Below, one piece after another: positions 51,524 through 62,230 of a DNA stretch of 64,000 nt. Both the position numbers and the translations under genes were made by a program. The notes under the pieces are model-generated. The model searched no databases, was not told where the DNA came from, and saw only the letters and a program-made list of their open reading frames with translations. This stretch comes from Numida meleagris (Eukaryota > Chordata > Aves > Galliformes > Numididae), in NCBI RefSeq assembly GCF_002078875.1, contig NC_034422.1, forward strand, positions 2,042,923 to 2,106,922, given 5' to 3'. Positions within the stretch are counted from its first letter, which is position 1. Each line of letters opens with the position of its first letter.

Positions 51524-54125
51524 ATCAATTAAGTGCACAATTTAAGCAGTGGGATGTAAAAAACAATAAATACATCTATTGCACTGTGGTTATCAATATT
51601 TATCTGTGGGAAACCCCAAGCTTGTATATATGAATATTTTCCTTGAAAAACACAGCAGAAGGATCACCCAAAGGAATTAACAAAATCAAACGGTCCAAAT
51701 GTGAAAGGATGCTTCTGTTTGAAACAGCATCTCTGAATCAATCGTGCCTTTCCTTCTACCAAGGCAATTTCACATTTTCAATAGAAGGCAGACCTATGGT
51801 GATTTTTTCCCCCCTAGCATCAAATGGCTTTCCACACAATGATATTCATCATGTTATAACTCTAGGTGAATGATAATGGATCAGAGGGAATGAAAACAGA
51901 TGGATGTTAAAATAGACAATTCTCTGCCGTGAACCTGGGAGCCCTCCGCTGCTGCCGAGTCTGCTCATTCAGTTCATAATTGTATTAGACATTCCAACAA
52001 TAGAGAGGCCTTCTTCATTAATCCCGAATTTACTGAAAAGAAGCTCTGCAGACTATAGTTCTTTTGGTGCTTAGTCAACACCGGGCAAAATTTACCAGAG
52101 GCTCAAAGAGATAAAACTCAGCTAAATATAAACTAGCACAGAAAATTCCAAAAGCAGCGAGAGAGGTGGGCTAGTGAGACAAGGAAGGAGGAGAGCCTCT
52201 CAGCAGCACCACTGAAGACAGCAGGCATCCCATTACTTTTGTAACAGAGCTGCAGCTTCGATGAGACCAGGGACCTGTACAGAAGGGCTCTACATTGCTG
52301 GTGTACAGGCAGAGCCAAACTTATCAATATTGCTCCCGCACTTGATCTGATTTTTCCCCTTTCAGCCACCAGCCCACAGATAGCTACAGAAGCCAATGCA
52401 TGCCAATCCCTGCCATGTGATGGGGCACAACCTTTTTGTAACCCTGGTCTGCATCAGATGACTGGGGCTAAGCAATACAGATCAAGTCTCTTACCAGCTG
52501 TCCTGTGAGTCAGACCTTGATTACAATATTGACATTAACATTTTAATCGCATGCATGCTGCTGCAGATTTCAGTGACCAACTTGCTTTGCCTTTGCTTTC
52601 TGAGGATAAGAAATCAGACCCTTGTTCATAGCCTGAGTGAGTATAGTGCCCGGAGAGCAGCTTCCCCCGCAGTAAATGTGGCACTGCTCTGCCTCAAGCT
52701 GCCCCTGAACGTTAACCTCGCTGGCACCGAACACTGCACTGGAACAGGACTTTGTTCTCAATTACCCTGTTCCCGTGTCTGAGGCAGGACTGGGAATTAC
52801 GAAGAGAGGAGGAAGGCGGTGCTTTTGTATTCTCTGTAGCCCAAGGCTATGTGAAAATCTAGCCTGTCCCGGTCCAGCTATCATTTTCTGGTTCCCAGGG
52901 ACTTTACTCAGAGCAGCGTCAGCCAGAGACTTTTCCTTCATGCAGGGCCTGGACTTTATTGTCACTGCCTGGTGCTGTCAGATCTACGTGAAGAAACTCC
53001 AGTGCAAATGAGAATCAGGCCGCAGACCTGCATCATCCCCCTCACCCTGAACATACCCTGTCATCTGCTGATAGCAATGCGGGCTCCTTCTGTGGAGCCT
53101 CGCTCTGTTAAAGACTGTAAGGTCCAAGGTGGAAGGACAACCAAAAGGTCAGAATAAATAAACCGAACACAAAATTGCTTAAGGCAATAAAGGGAGATCA
53201 GGGGCTTTCATTACAGTTCTGACATGAGACAGAGCATTCTTCAAGATGTTAAATAAACTGGATATTGTGTCACCAGGCTTTGCTGTTTTCTGTTGTTTCT
53301 CCCCCTGCTATCCCCATACTTTGCCAAAATGATCAGGCCTTAACTGCTTGTTATCCCTTCTGCAAACACGAGCTGCCTTTATCACTTGCTTCATCGCGGT
53401 CATTTGCAGTGAAAATACATAATCACTGTCAGAGTACAAAGAATCATTACGAATAATTAGTTACTTCCAATATGGCAAGTCAGTCTCATAAATCTTGAAT
53501 ATTTGGCTTTGGTTTTGGAAAGAGAATCCTTAATGGCTACACTTGTGAGACTCTGTTAATTGATATAAAATTGTGTTCAAAATTAAATTTGTTTTAACAG
53601 ATCTAAATCACCCCAATAAATCAGCTCCAGCCTATCTGCTTTAAAGGTTCAAGTACACTTTTTTGCCTTAGGGAGAAAGCGTGCACTTGCAATCAATGTG
53701 TGGATGGCTAGGTCTGACCCTCCCCTGGTCTGCTAACTGCTTCCATATGCTGACACCAGGGTGATTTTGCTGGCCTGGAAGCACAAAGGGGGAAGTGTGC
53801 CATGCAATCCCTCCCAGCCCAGCTGCAGCAGGCCTGGTGCACTCGTCCTTCTGCAGGCAGGTGTGGGCACAGCACAGGTGGGCTTTAGCCGGCCTCAGTT
53901 ACCCTGCAGTCAGCACGGCAGAGAGAAACTGTCCACCTCTGGCTGCCCAGATGGGTAAAGGATGTGAAGGACATTTTAAATGTAGTGGGGGGAAAAGAAA
54001 GTATAAGTCTTTTTATAATCAGATATTCGTATTTTGTGTGCTTGTGGATTGCAGTAGTGTGAATGGTGGCTCATATAATGCTCTTCTTTTCTCTGAAGAA
54101 GCCTTTTTCATTTTCTGTCATGGGT

Positions 54126-54188
54126 AGAAACAGAATTGCTCAGGTTGGAAAAGACCTTCAAGATCATCAAGTCCAACCAAAGTAGCAG
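54126..54188 (-). mobile_element. CR1 retroelement 3'-end fragment
   Basis: Plus-strand AGAAACAGAATTGCTCAGG, then TTGGAAAAGACCTTCAAGAT and CATCAAGTCCAACC. This is a diverged reverse complement of a CR1 3' end, with the terminal motif partly preserved. The insertion is truncated to about 60 bp. Confidence 0.85.
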
Positions 54189-57100
54189 AAGGCAATAATG
54201 ACAGCAGCTTAATTTTGTCTGACCACATACACTCTGCTTAGCTCCTGCAATGGTTTTACATAGAACTTATTGTTTAAATCCTTATTTTAGGCTGAAGAAG
54301 CACAGAGAAGCAGCATTCCTCTCCTAACTTCTGAGGAGGTAGCCTGCTTCTCACCTATCCGTGGTGCTCCCGGGTCCTGCGGGGTAAAGCTCTGCTGGAA
54401 GAGCTCGGCGTTTGCATCCTGTCTGCTTCTACTGTCTGTTATCTTCAATCTCTCTGTAACTTTTTTTTTTCTCTTCCAGAGATTCTTTCCTGCCTACTTC
54501 ATCTCAGTAAAGCTTTCCCCACCCTTCTGCCAAGGCTGTTGGCTGTATGTTTGCCTGTCTGCTCTCCCCCAGTTGAGGCTGCAGAACTCGTTCGGTGTGG
54601 GCAGGCCTTGACTCCTGCCTGCAGCCCTGTGAAGTCTGCTGCTCTCAGCCCAGGGATTTGCATATGCATGGCTCAGATTTCAGGAGGCTGTGGGCATTGC
54701 AGGGAATGCACTGCCTCTTGCTTCAGTTGTGTAAAGTCTGGGAAAAAAAAAGTGTGCAGCATGATGTGCAGTAGCTAAATACTGTGTTTTGCTTGACTAG
54801 GTATGCCTAAATCCTGTTGGGCTCAGTGATCTATTTAATGATTCTTTTACTTGCTTTTAGAACGCTGCTGGTGTATAGCCGTCGTCTTCAGCATATGATG
54901 TGTAGATGTACTTATCAGTGAATAAAAGCTAAAATCAGCTCCGCTCGGTGCAGCCATCGCTGCTGTTGGGAACCCATGGACAGAAGCTGCCTCTCTTTGC
55001 AAGTGCACTGTAGGTTGTGCTCTTTTTATCGTTTAAAATATCATTCCTTAAAAATATCATTTCTTTGTAATCTCCCTGCTGATAATATTAACCATCTAAT
55101 AGCGAAATAAAAAACTTCCCTTTAAAAAAAAAAAAAACAAACCCCAAACACCAACCCTGAGAGGCCTGAAAATTAAGGCTTTAAACGCATTTTTGCGTTC
55201 TAAGCCCAGAAACCAGGGGAAAGCTGGTTAAAACCACACCAGAGAGGGTATGTCTGGTGATCCAAGTCCCAGAGATCTCCTAAAAAAGGCTGGCATGGAG
55301 CACGAGTGTAACTTAACACGTGGTCAGCCACTAATGATAAACAGGTGCTAAAACATTTCTGCAGTGTTCCCTCTGTTCACGTGTTGTCTCTTTGAAGCGA
55401 CCATCAAGAAGATGTGTCATCTTAATTACAGTATTTGGGAGCAGGGAGTTTACTAGCAGCTAGGTAACTTGCTTGTAGGGGCTGTTCTGTGCCGGGGATT
55501 GAGCTCTTCAAGTAGCAGCAGCAGGCTAAAACCCAAAGTAGACTGACAAAATCACGATGATACATAATTTATATTGGGTCAAGTTACCCTTCATGGAAAG
55601 TAGGTGAGCTGTGCAAGTGTTAAGCAGGGCTTCACCCTGGCTATTGTCGATAGCTATAATAGGGAATTTATTCCCAGGATGGACAAGGCTTAACAAATTG
55701 CTCTGGTTATATGTTCTGGTGTCTTTAGGAGCTCAGACTGACTTTGCAAGAGCTGAATCAGAAATGGATTCGAAGACCTCTAGGAGAATATAATAGTTTA
55801 AATGTTAGAGTGGCTGCCTGGAATCATTTTAAAAAGAGAGGTAGATTTGGAAGCTAAATAAGAGAAGATTCAAATGGGTCACCGTTAGGCTGAATGTGTC
55901 ATAAGCACTGAATTATTCTTAACACAGAGGGCTATTTTTTGCATGTGCCTCATGCTATTGCTAATCTGTTGTTCTTCATCTGATTCACTGATTTAATTTC
56001 ACTTCTGTGAAGGAAGGAAAGAGCCTCGATTCGAGAGGACGGATGGCCTTTGGAAGGGGGGTGTATTGCACTGCAGAAAGCATTTTACAAGAAGGTAGCC
56101 CGCCACAATCCTGTGCCATAGGCCTTCCTTTGGAAGCACATGTTTCTCCCCCATAAGTCTTTGGAACAGTTTTATACCACACATGTTTCAAGAGAATTAA
56201 ATCAATAACAATCTGTACCTTTCTAACCTGAAATGCAAGCTCTGCACGGCAGGAGATCAAGCTATGCAATTAACTGTTGTCCTTTCAAAGGAATTCTGAC
56301 AGATATTTATAGTTTACTGTATTCCATTTCCCTGCCATTGGAATATAACAGTACAACTGAATGCAGCTGACTGGAACTATGAAATAATTATAGCAATAAC
56401 TATTCCCTTTTCTTCTGGGGAAATCTTGTAAAGTGCTGAATGTGGGAACTGCTGATGTTCTCGCACCTCAGAACTCAGCCCTTGCCTTTGCTTTATCATG
56501 CATCTTTATGGCATTCAGGAGAGTTTTTTCAATTACCTACCTCTTTTTCTAATGTCATATTCTAAATCTCACATTCAGCTGGAAGATGAACGAAGCAACA
56601 CTGAACAAATAAACACGTTTTTAAGAGCTTTCTAAAATTGGGCACGGTCAGTGCATGAAGCAAAAGACCGCTCTGTAGTGAAATAAGTCATATCTTTGTG
56701 TGGGAGTTCGGAACAGCGTATTAAGAAGAAACTGTGCAATATCACCAAAAGTGAATAGATTGGCATTTGACTGCCAGGCACTTTGCAAATTTCAATACAG
56801 TGGCACTTATTTTATACCCTGAGCTGTCACTGTAACTTATGTGCTCACGCTGGTGACTTAGTAGCATAATGACAGGCCATTGTTACTAAGCTAATTAATT
56901 TTAAACAATCTTTCCTAACAGTGTGCTTGAAAGTGACATTCATTTGCTGCAGACTTGAGACGTTGGAGCTTCAGGAAAATAGTAATGCTGAATCTTACAG
57001 CTGTCTCTCTTGCTGGCTCAGTGCAAGTGTCTTATCAGAGGATATTTGCTGTGTTGGGCACTTTAGATCTGAAGCTTGATTTGCCTTTTGCCAATTGCAG

Positions 57101-57427
57101 TATCCTCAGCTGCTTTGCTTTATGGCCGTGCAGCACAGAGGCACGTGGCAGGTTGCAGCCCTCTGGCAGTTCTGCCGCAGGACCCGTTCCCCTCAGGTGT
57201 GGTGAAGTTCTGCAGAGGGCTTCATGGAATTAATTCTCTAACCCTGCTCACCCAAAGGGGTAGAAAAGAAATGTCCACATGGATGGGGCGTGAAGTCAAA
57301 TCCTTCCTCCAACAAGAAAAGGGTGAGAACAGGGAAGAGAAACTATTCTCACTTCATTCTCACAGGTGGCACAGACTCTGTGTGGCTGTTGAGTAATCCT
57401 GTGTTGTGTGACTGCCCAGTAGCAACG
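54189..57427. other. Upstream region, no gene recognised
   Basis: AT-rich to mixed. It has an octamer ATTTGCAT (54656-54663), an A run near 55123-55136, and homeobox/SOX-like motifs (CCATTGTT, CTAATTAATT) near 56877-56900. No coding exon was recognised. Confidence 0.5.
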
Positions 57428-57521
57428 GCACCCAGTCACCCTGCTACCAGCCCTGCTTTGGCACCCAGTCACCCTGCTACCAGCCCTGCTTTGGCACCCA
57501 GTCACCCTGCTACCAGCCCTG
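57428..57521 (+). repeat. 33-bp minisatellite, truncated by a gap
   Basis: Copies start at 57428, 57461 and 57494, so the period is exactly 33 bases; the third copy is cut at 57521 by the gap. Copies appear identical. The unit begins GCACCCAGTCACCCTGCTAC and ends CTGCTTTG. Because 33 is a multiple of three, it gives an 11-residue APSHPATSPAL-type repeat in one frame, but nothing else suggests coding. Confidence 0.92.
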
Positions 57522-57644
57522 NNNNNNNNNNNNNNNNNNNNNNNNNNNNNNNNNNNNNNNNNNNNNNNNNNNNNNNNNNNNNNNNNNNNNNNNNNNNNNN
57601 NNNNNNNNNNNNNNNNNNNNNNNNNNNNNNNNNNNNNNNNNNNN
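57522..57644. other. Assembly gap (123 N)
   Basis: A run of N directly after the minisatellite. The array is probably longer than shown and caused the assembly to break. Confidence 0.98.
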
Positions 57645-60600
57645 GTGCTGCAGGACCAGGACAAACCCAACGGCCTGCTTCTCAAAGACTTGTGTTTCCT
57701 GGGAGTGCTGTCAGAAATGCCAAGTCCGCTAGTAGGAAGCAAAATGTCCTCTAAATTAACCAGATCTGGAAACTCCCCATCGTTACGTTTTTCCATATGA
57801 GGCTCTTATCCAGAACGCAGCTCGGCAGCCCAGCGCAGATGGCTCGGCTTCTGGAAGCTTGCTCTCATTAACAGAGAAGATGGGGCCTTTTGCACAGCGA
57901 GCTGTGTGTGCCTGAGGATCAATAACGTATCTGAGCACTCTCCTCCTGAGAGGGCTGCACAAACAGTGCATTATTTATGTGCCCTTCTCACGTTTCTCTG
58001 CGTTATGTAAATACTAATCAAGGTGAAATTGGACTCAGCCATGTCTAATTTTGACTTCAGTTTATTTTGGCAATATCCAAGCAGAGGTCAGATGCTAAAT
58101 GGTCTTCTAGAGGGGCCCTGAGGTTTTGTTAGTCTTTGTGTGGGTTTAAGGCAGAGTCTCCACATAGGTGAACTGCTGGAATCCCAAGAGCTGCTGCTGT
58201 TCCCAAACCTCACACCCTCCTTTGCTCACAGCACAAATGGGAAAATATCAAATCCTATCCAGCATTGCCCTTTGACCACAGCTGATGTTACTCATCCAGA
58301 TAAGCAGCAGCATGTTTTATTCTGTTCGATCAACCTTCTGAGCTGCTGGCTTCCTGCCCCCATATCCTTGAGTATTTTCCTCTGTGTTTATGGCTCTTCC
58401 AGGGTGTTTTCATTTGGGCTCACCTGGGAGCAGGGGCTTTCTTTGGGAACACTGCAGAATTTTCAATTTATTCTGCGCTCTCAGGAGTCTAGTTTTGTTT
58501 GTGTGTATTTATTTATGGCATAATTATATTCTTTCACCTGAATGTAGTGCTAGGGAAAAGAAAGCGCCTTCCTGACAGCCCTGCTAACCAAAATCTCTTG
58601 TTCCTACTTGGTACAAGCAAGTGCACTGCAAGCTTTTAATGTGCATGGGTGTGCCTGCCAAGCAGGGCAGCTATTAGTTCTGTGCATGATGATGGTTTCT
58701 GTGATGAGCATGACTTTTCTATTGGGAAATGAACTGTGAACACCTACTCATTTTTCATAGGCCAAATTACAGTGATCTTCCAGCTCTCTGAATTGCTTAC
58801 ACCTCAAAAAGAAAGTCTGTAGGACCCTTCAGAGTGAAGCTAATGAAATAGCTTTGGCTGAGCAGTTGTTCTGTGACTGAGGACTTCCTCTATGAATTTA
58901 GCTATTTGCTTCCTGCCTGGCAGAATCTGCACCTCGTCTATTTCCTCCGTTTTATTTATTTGTTTGCTTCTTTCTTTCTTTATTACACTTGGGACTGAGG
59001 TAGCTTTGAGGCGCTTCTTGGTCAAGCTTCCCTCGCTGTGATTAAACTGAAAGAAGAGGATTTTGCTTACAGTTCTGCGTCTCTCCGAAAACCTGCGGGC
59101 AGCAGCTAAGCGGAAACAAGCTAAAAAAGGCATTGCTGCTCATTACCACTTTTTTTTTTTTTTCCCCTGAGGGGAAAGAGTATTACCAATAGATTATTGC
59201 TAAAATAGATGAGACAAAATTCAGGCCTTGGAAACAAAGGAGAGTGACTCTCAAAGAATTTAGTTCCAACACCAGAATTCAGACACCTCCACACTTAAAT
59301 TCTTGGATGATCATTAAATTCCGTTGCTTGTTCTTTCTTAACCCGAGAGTTCCCCAGGGGTACTCACCATCTCAAAGGTTTGTGCCTGACATTCCTTTTT
59401 CCTTTCCTCTTGCTGCGGTTCTGGGATTGTTCCTGACATGAGCTGGGGGAAAAGATGCTTAGTGCAGCTCTTAACTCTCAAGACAGCATGGCCAGCACTA
59501 CCTTTGTAATGGACTAATGCCCACCAGATGGAGAGGATGGGGCCCTTGGTAAAATGGGAGGTGTGGGCTCTGTCTCATCAAGCAACTGTCACAGCTGTCT
59601 GCCACTTCTAGGACAACCACAGAAAATTTGTGCCAGTGCTGTAACTTTTCCTGGTGAATAGGTGTGTCTCATGTGTGTCTATGTACAAAAGTGACTTTGG
59701 TCTTTCTCTGATTTTTCCTAATGTTACATCCCAGCATGTGCCAACACAGCTGGTTTTTGTTGTCTCGGGGAAAATATCCATCTTAATGAAGGGCACTTTA
59801 TATTCTGAGATCTGATCACTGTGGTCAAGAGAATGATACTGTGGTCAAGTAAGGTTTTACTTACAGCCACACTTTCTAATTCAGTAGGACAGGAAGAGTA
59901 CCATCAGTCAGTCATGTGGAGCTTCAGAGCTCTGCAGGTACTTAGGAGTATAATCCATCAGGTGCCCTGATCTGCAAGTCTGGCTGAAATCTTGCAGCTG
60001 TCAGCATGATGTTACTCCCAGTCACATCCAGTGTGCTGAACAGCTAATAGATGTTTTGAAAGGAGTTAAATTGGCTTCCCCACATTCCCCTCAAAAATGC
60101 AGGATCTGTCTGCAGCTTGGATACTGAGGCAGGGATTTATTGCAGTGGACTGAAATCACAGTACCTGTTGTTTTAGTTTTCTGAAGCTGCCATTTTAACT
60201 TGCATTTACCCAACCATTTAGCAATGCTGTGTTGTTCTACAGCAAACAGCGTGCTGGCAGGTGACTAAGATCAGAAGAAAAAACAGTTACTTTTTTTCTT
60301 GGTGGATGTGGCTTTCAGTTCAGAGCTAAGGCAGGCCTCTGAGTGTGTAATGAGAATGCCGTAGGATGAGTGCAGATCTCACTTCAACTCTGATTAACTT
60401 TGCTTATACATACAGTTCAAAGTAAACTGCCACACGATCAGCAAAATGAACGTAACTGTTCTGTATTGCTGTGCTGTAACAAAGAGCACGTTACCATCCA
60501 TGCTCTTTGTGAGAAAGTGTGAAGGATGTTCCTCACATATTTCCTCAAAGCAGAAAAAGATACAGTCAGCATGTGCTGATTGCCAAGTTCTTCGTTAAGA

Positions 60601-61947
60601 GACAAAGTTGCTTGGCTTTATCCTAGGAAGCTCTCTCTGAAAAGCTGGAAAAGAGTAGTTTCAGTGAGAAGGATGATCCTGCAGTAAGCAGAAAGAGTAT
60701 GGAAAGCATGGCGAGTGTAGGGATGTAGTGTGCTGCTGCTGGGCTCTGTCTGGTGCCTACAGCCCTCAGCTTGGCTTACAAGCATATCCCGTGCCTGCAA
60801 ATAAAAGCATCCATTATATGTCAATCATCTATTTGCCTCAGTTTTCTTTTTTGCCCCTTATTTGTGTTGCTGGTTTGGTATTGGGATGGTAGGACTGAGT
60901 GCTGGAGCTTGCTTGTAAGTACTTCTTTTAATGCATTGCAAGAACAGCTGGATAGCAGGTATAAATTGCTATTAATTGCCAGCCTAAGAGAAAGGTGCTT
61001 GCATATGTTACTGGAGAGCCCACTTGAACTTGTTGAGCAAAGCTCCCACCAGCATCAAGAGGTCGCTTAGCCCTCTGCACAGCCCTGCTGCGAGCCCAGC
61101 CATGCGCTGCACAGCTATGTGAGTTCCACCGCTTCTCTGGCGGGCATTGCCCAGAACTGATCCAAAGTGACATCTGACAGCCCAGGCGAAGCAGTGACAG
61201 CGCTCTGAGACATTAATAATAGCTGCAGAGCGGGAGCAGTTTTCCTCCTTACTCTTTATTACATTCACCCCTCTTTGGTGAGGAAATGTTGTCAGCCCTG
61301 GCACAGTTTATCCTTGGAAACCACCTCTGAGCCATTTAATCTCAAGGCTGGCTGCACAGTGGAGTCAATGTACTAGGAATGCTCCCACCATAATCTCTTT
61401 AAAGAACGGTGAATACCTCACTGAGAACTTTGAAAAACATTCCTCTTTGAAGCAATCCCTCCCAGAAGTCAGGAGGGGAGCTGATCGGGGAGAGGCTGAA
61501 CTGGTTTTGGAGCAACACGGCAGCAAACCCCCAGGAAGGCACACTCCAGTTCTTTGCAGTCTCCTCTTTTTTTTTTTTTTTCCTTTTTTCCCCTCCATTT
61601 TCTTTGTTACTAAGGAGATTTACATTGCAGCAGGCTCTGCAGGAATCCTCAGGTTCCCAGCAAGGAGATCTTCATATTTCAATTAGTAAAGGAGTGAAGA
61701 TATTAGAAAAGGTTCCTGTGAGGGGTTCTCAGGACCAAATTACAATTAGAGGGAGAGAAATGATGACTAGATCCTCAAACCTCAGCTGCATACTCACGGT
61801 CAGTCTGGTGGGAGCCTAGAGGTAACTCCAGGGCCAGATGTGATGTGCTTTGCTAGGACAGGAGCAGATCAGTGTTATTTTTGCTGGGTTGGCTTTGAGT
61901 TCTCCTGCTGTAGCTGCTTGTTCCTTGTCCCCTGCCCGTGTCTCCAG
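57645..61947. other. Upstream region, no gene recognised
   Basis: The plus strand is strongly T- and G-biased in the lines counted (60841-60900 has about 29 T, 18 G, 7 C, 6 A). There are T runs near 59150-59164 and 61567-61581 and a short repeated phrase ACTGTGGTCAAG at 59818 and 59838. No exon-like segment was seen before 61948. Confidence 0.5.
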
Positions 61948-62030
61948 GACATCGTCGTGCTGCACGGCACCCAGCTGACAAACTATGACAAGCGAATGAG
62001 GCTGAAGGATGCGCGGGTTTATTCTGATAG
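61948..62030 (+). CDS. Candidate unassigned coding exon (83 bp)
   Basis: A pyrimidine-rich tract ending TGTCTCCAG precedes the segment, and GATAG|GTATCT follows, so both splice borders are plausible. In between, one frame reads DIVVLHGTQLTNYDKRMRLK and then DARVYSD without a stop. Nineteen of 27 codons end in G or C and there are six CpGs in 83 bp, in marked contrast to the AT-rich flanks. With phase 0 entry it would exit in phase 2. I do not recognise the protein family. In mammals GALNT9 lies divergently upstream of FBRSL1, but these residues do not match what I know of that protein. It may belong to an unannotated or lineage-specific plus-strand transcript, or be chance. No partner exon was identified in the window. 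Confidence 0.4.
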
Positions 62031-62094
62031 GTATCTTTAACTGTTACTTCATGGATAGAAAAAAGGAGCAGTGATTTTTAAGAGGGCTGGATTT

Positions 62095-62230
62095 ACAGAA
62101 AGGAGTAGGTGCCTAAGGAGGAACTTGAAGAATTTAGGCTCCTAAATCCAAAAGGATAATCCTCGCTGCTCCTGCCTACTTCAGTAAGCGGCTGAGTATC
62201 ACCACCAAGAGGGTTCCTTAGGTACTTAAA
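62095..62230. mobile_element. Possible ancient MITE-like remnant
   Basis: It contains a near-perfect hairpin, ATTTAGG (62132-62138), CT, CCTAAAT (62141-62147), flanked by TAGGTGCCTAAGGAGG on the left and CCTTAGGTACTTAAAG on the right. Repeated TAGGYNCCTAA motifs in palindromic arrangement recall non-autonomous DNA elements common in turtles and crocodilians. Ends and target-site duplications could not be defined. Confidence 0.3.

Larger units (their letters stand above)
49721..54125. other. Upstream region of FBRSL1, no gene recognised
   Basis: GC-rich until about 50.5 kb, then AT-rich. It contains a conserved-element-like stretch (50641-50830) and an AT dinucleotide run (51507-51523). The plus strand is T-rich over A in many lines (for example 50101-50160 has about 22 T to 4 A), though 52140-52260 is the reverse. 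No exon with matching splice sites and coding bias was recognised. Confidence 0.5.

Noticed and set aside
57290..57796. Frames of 154 and 166 codons around the minisatellite
   Set aside because: They consist of the 33-bp repeat plus N-run translation; the repeat length being a multiple of three keeps the frames open.
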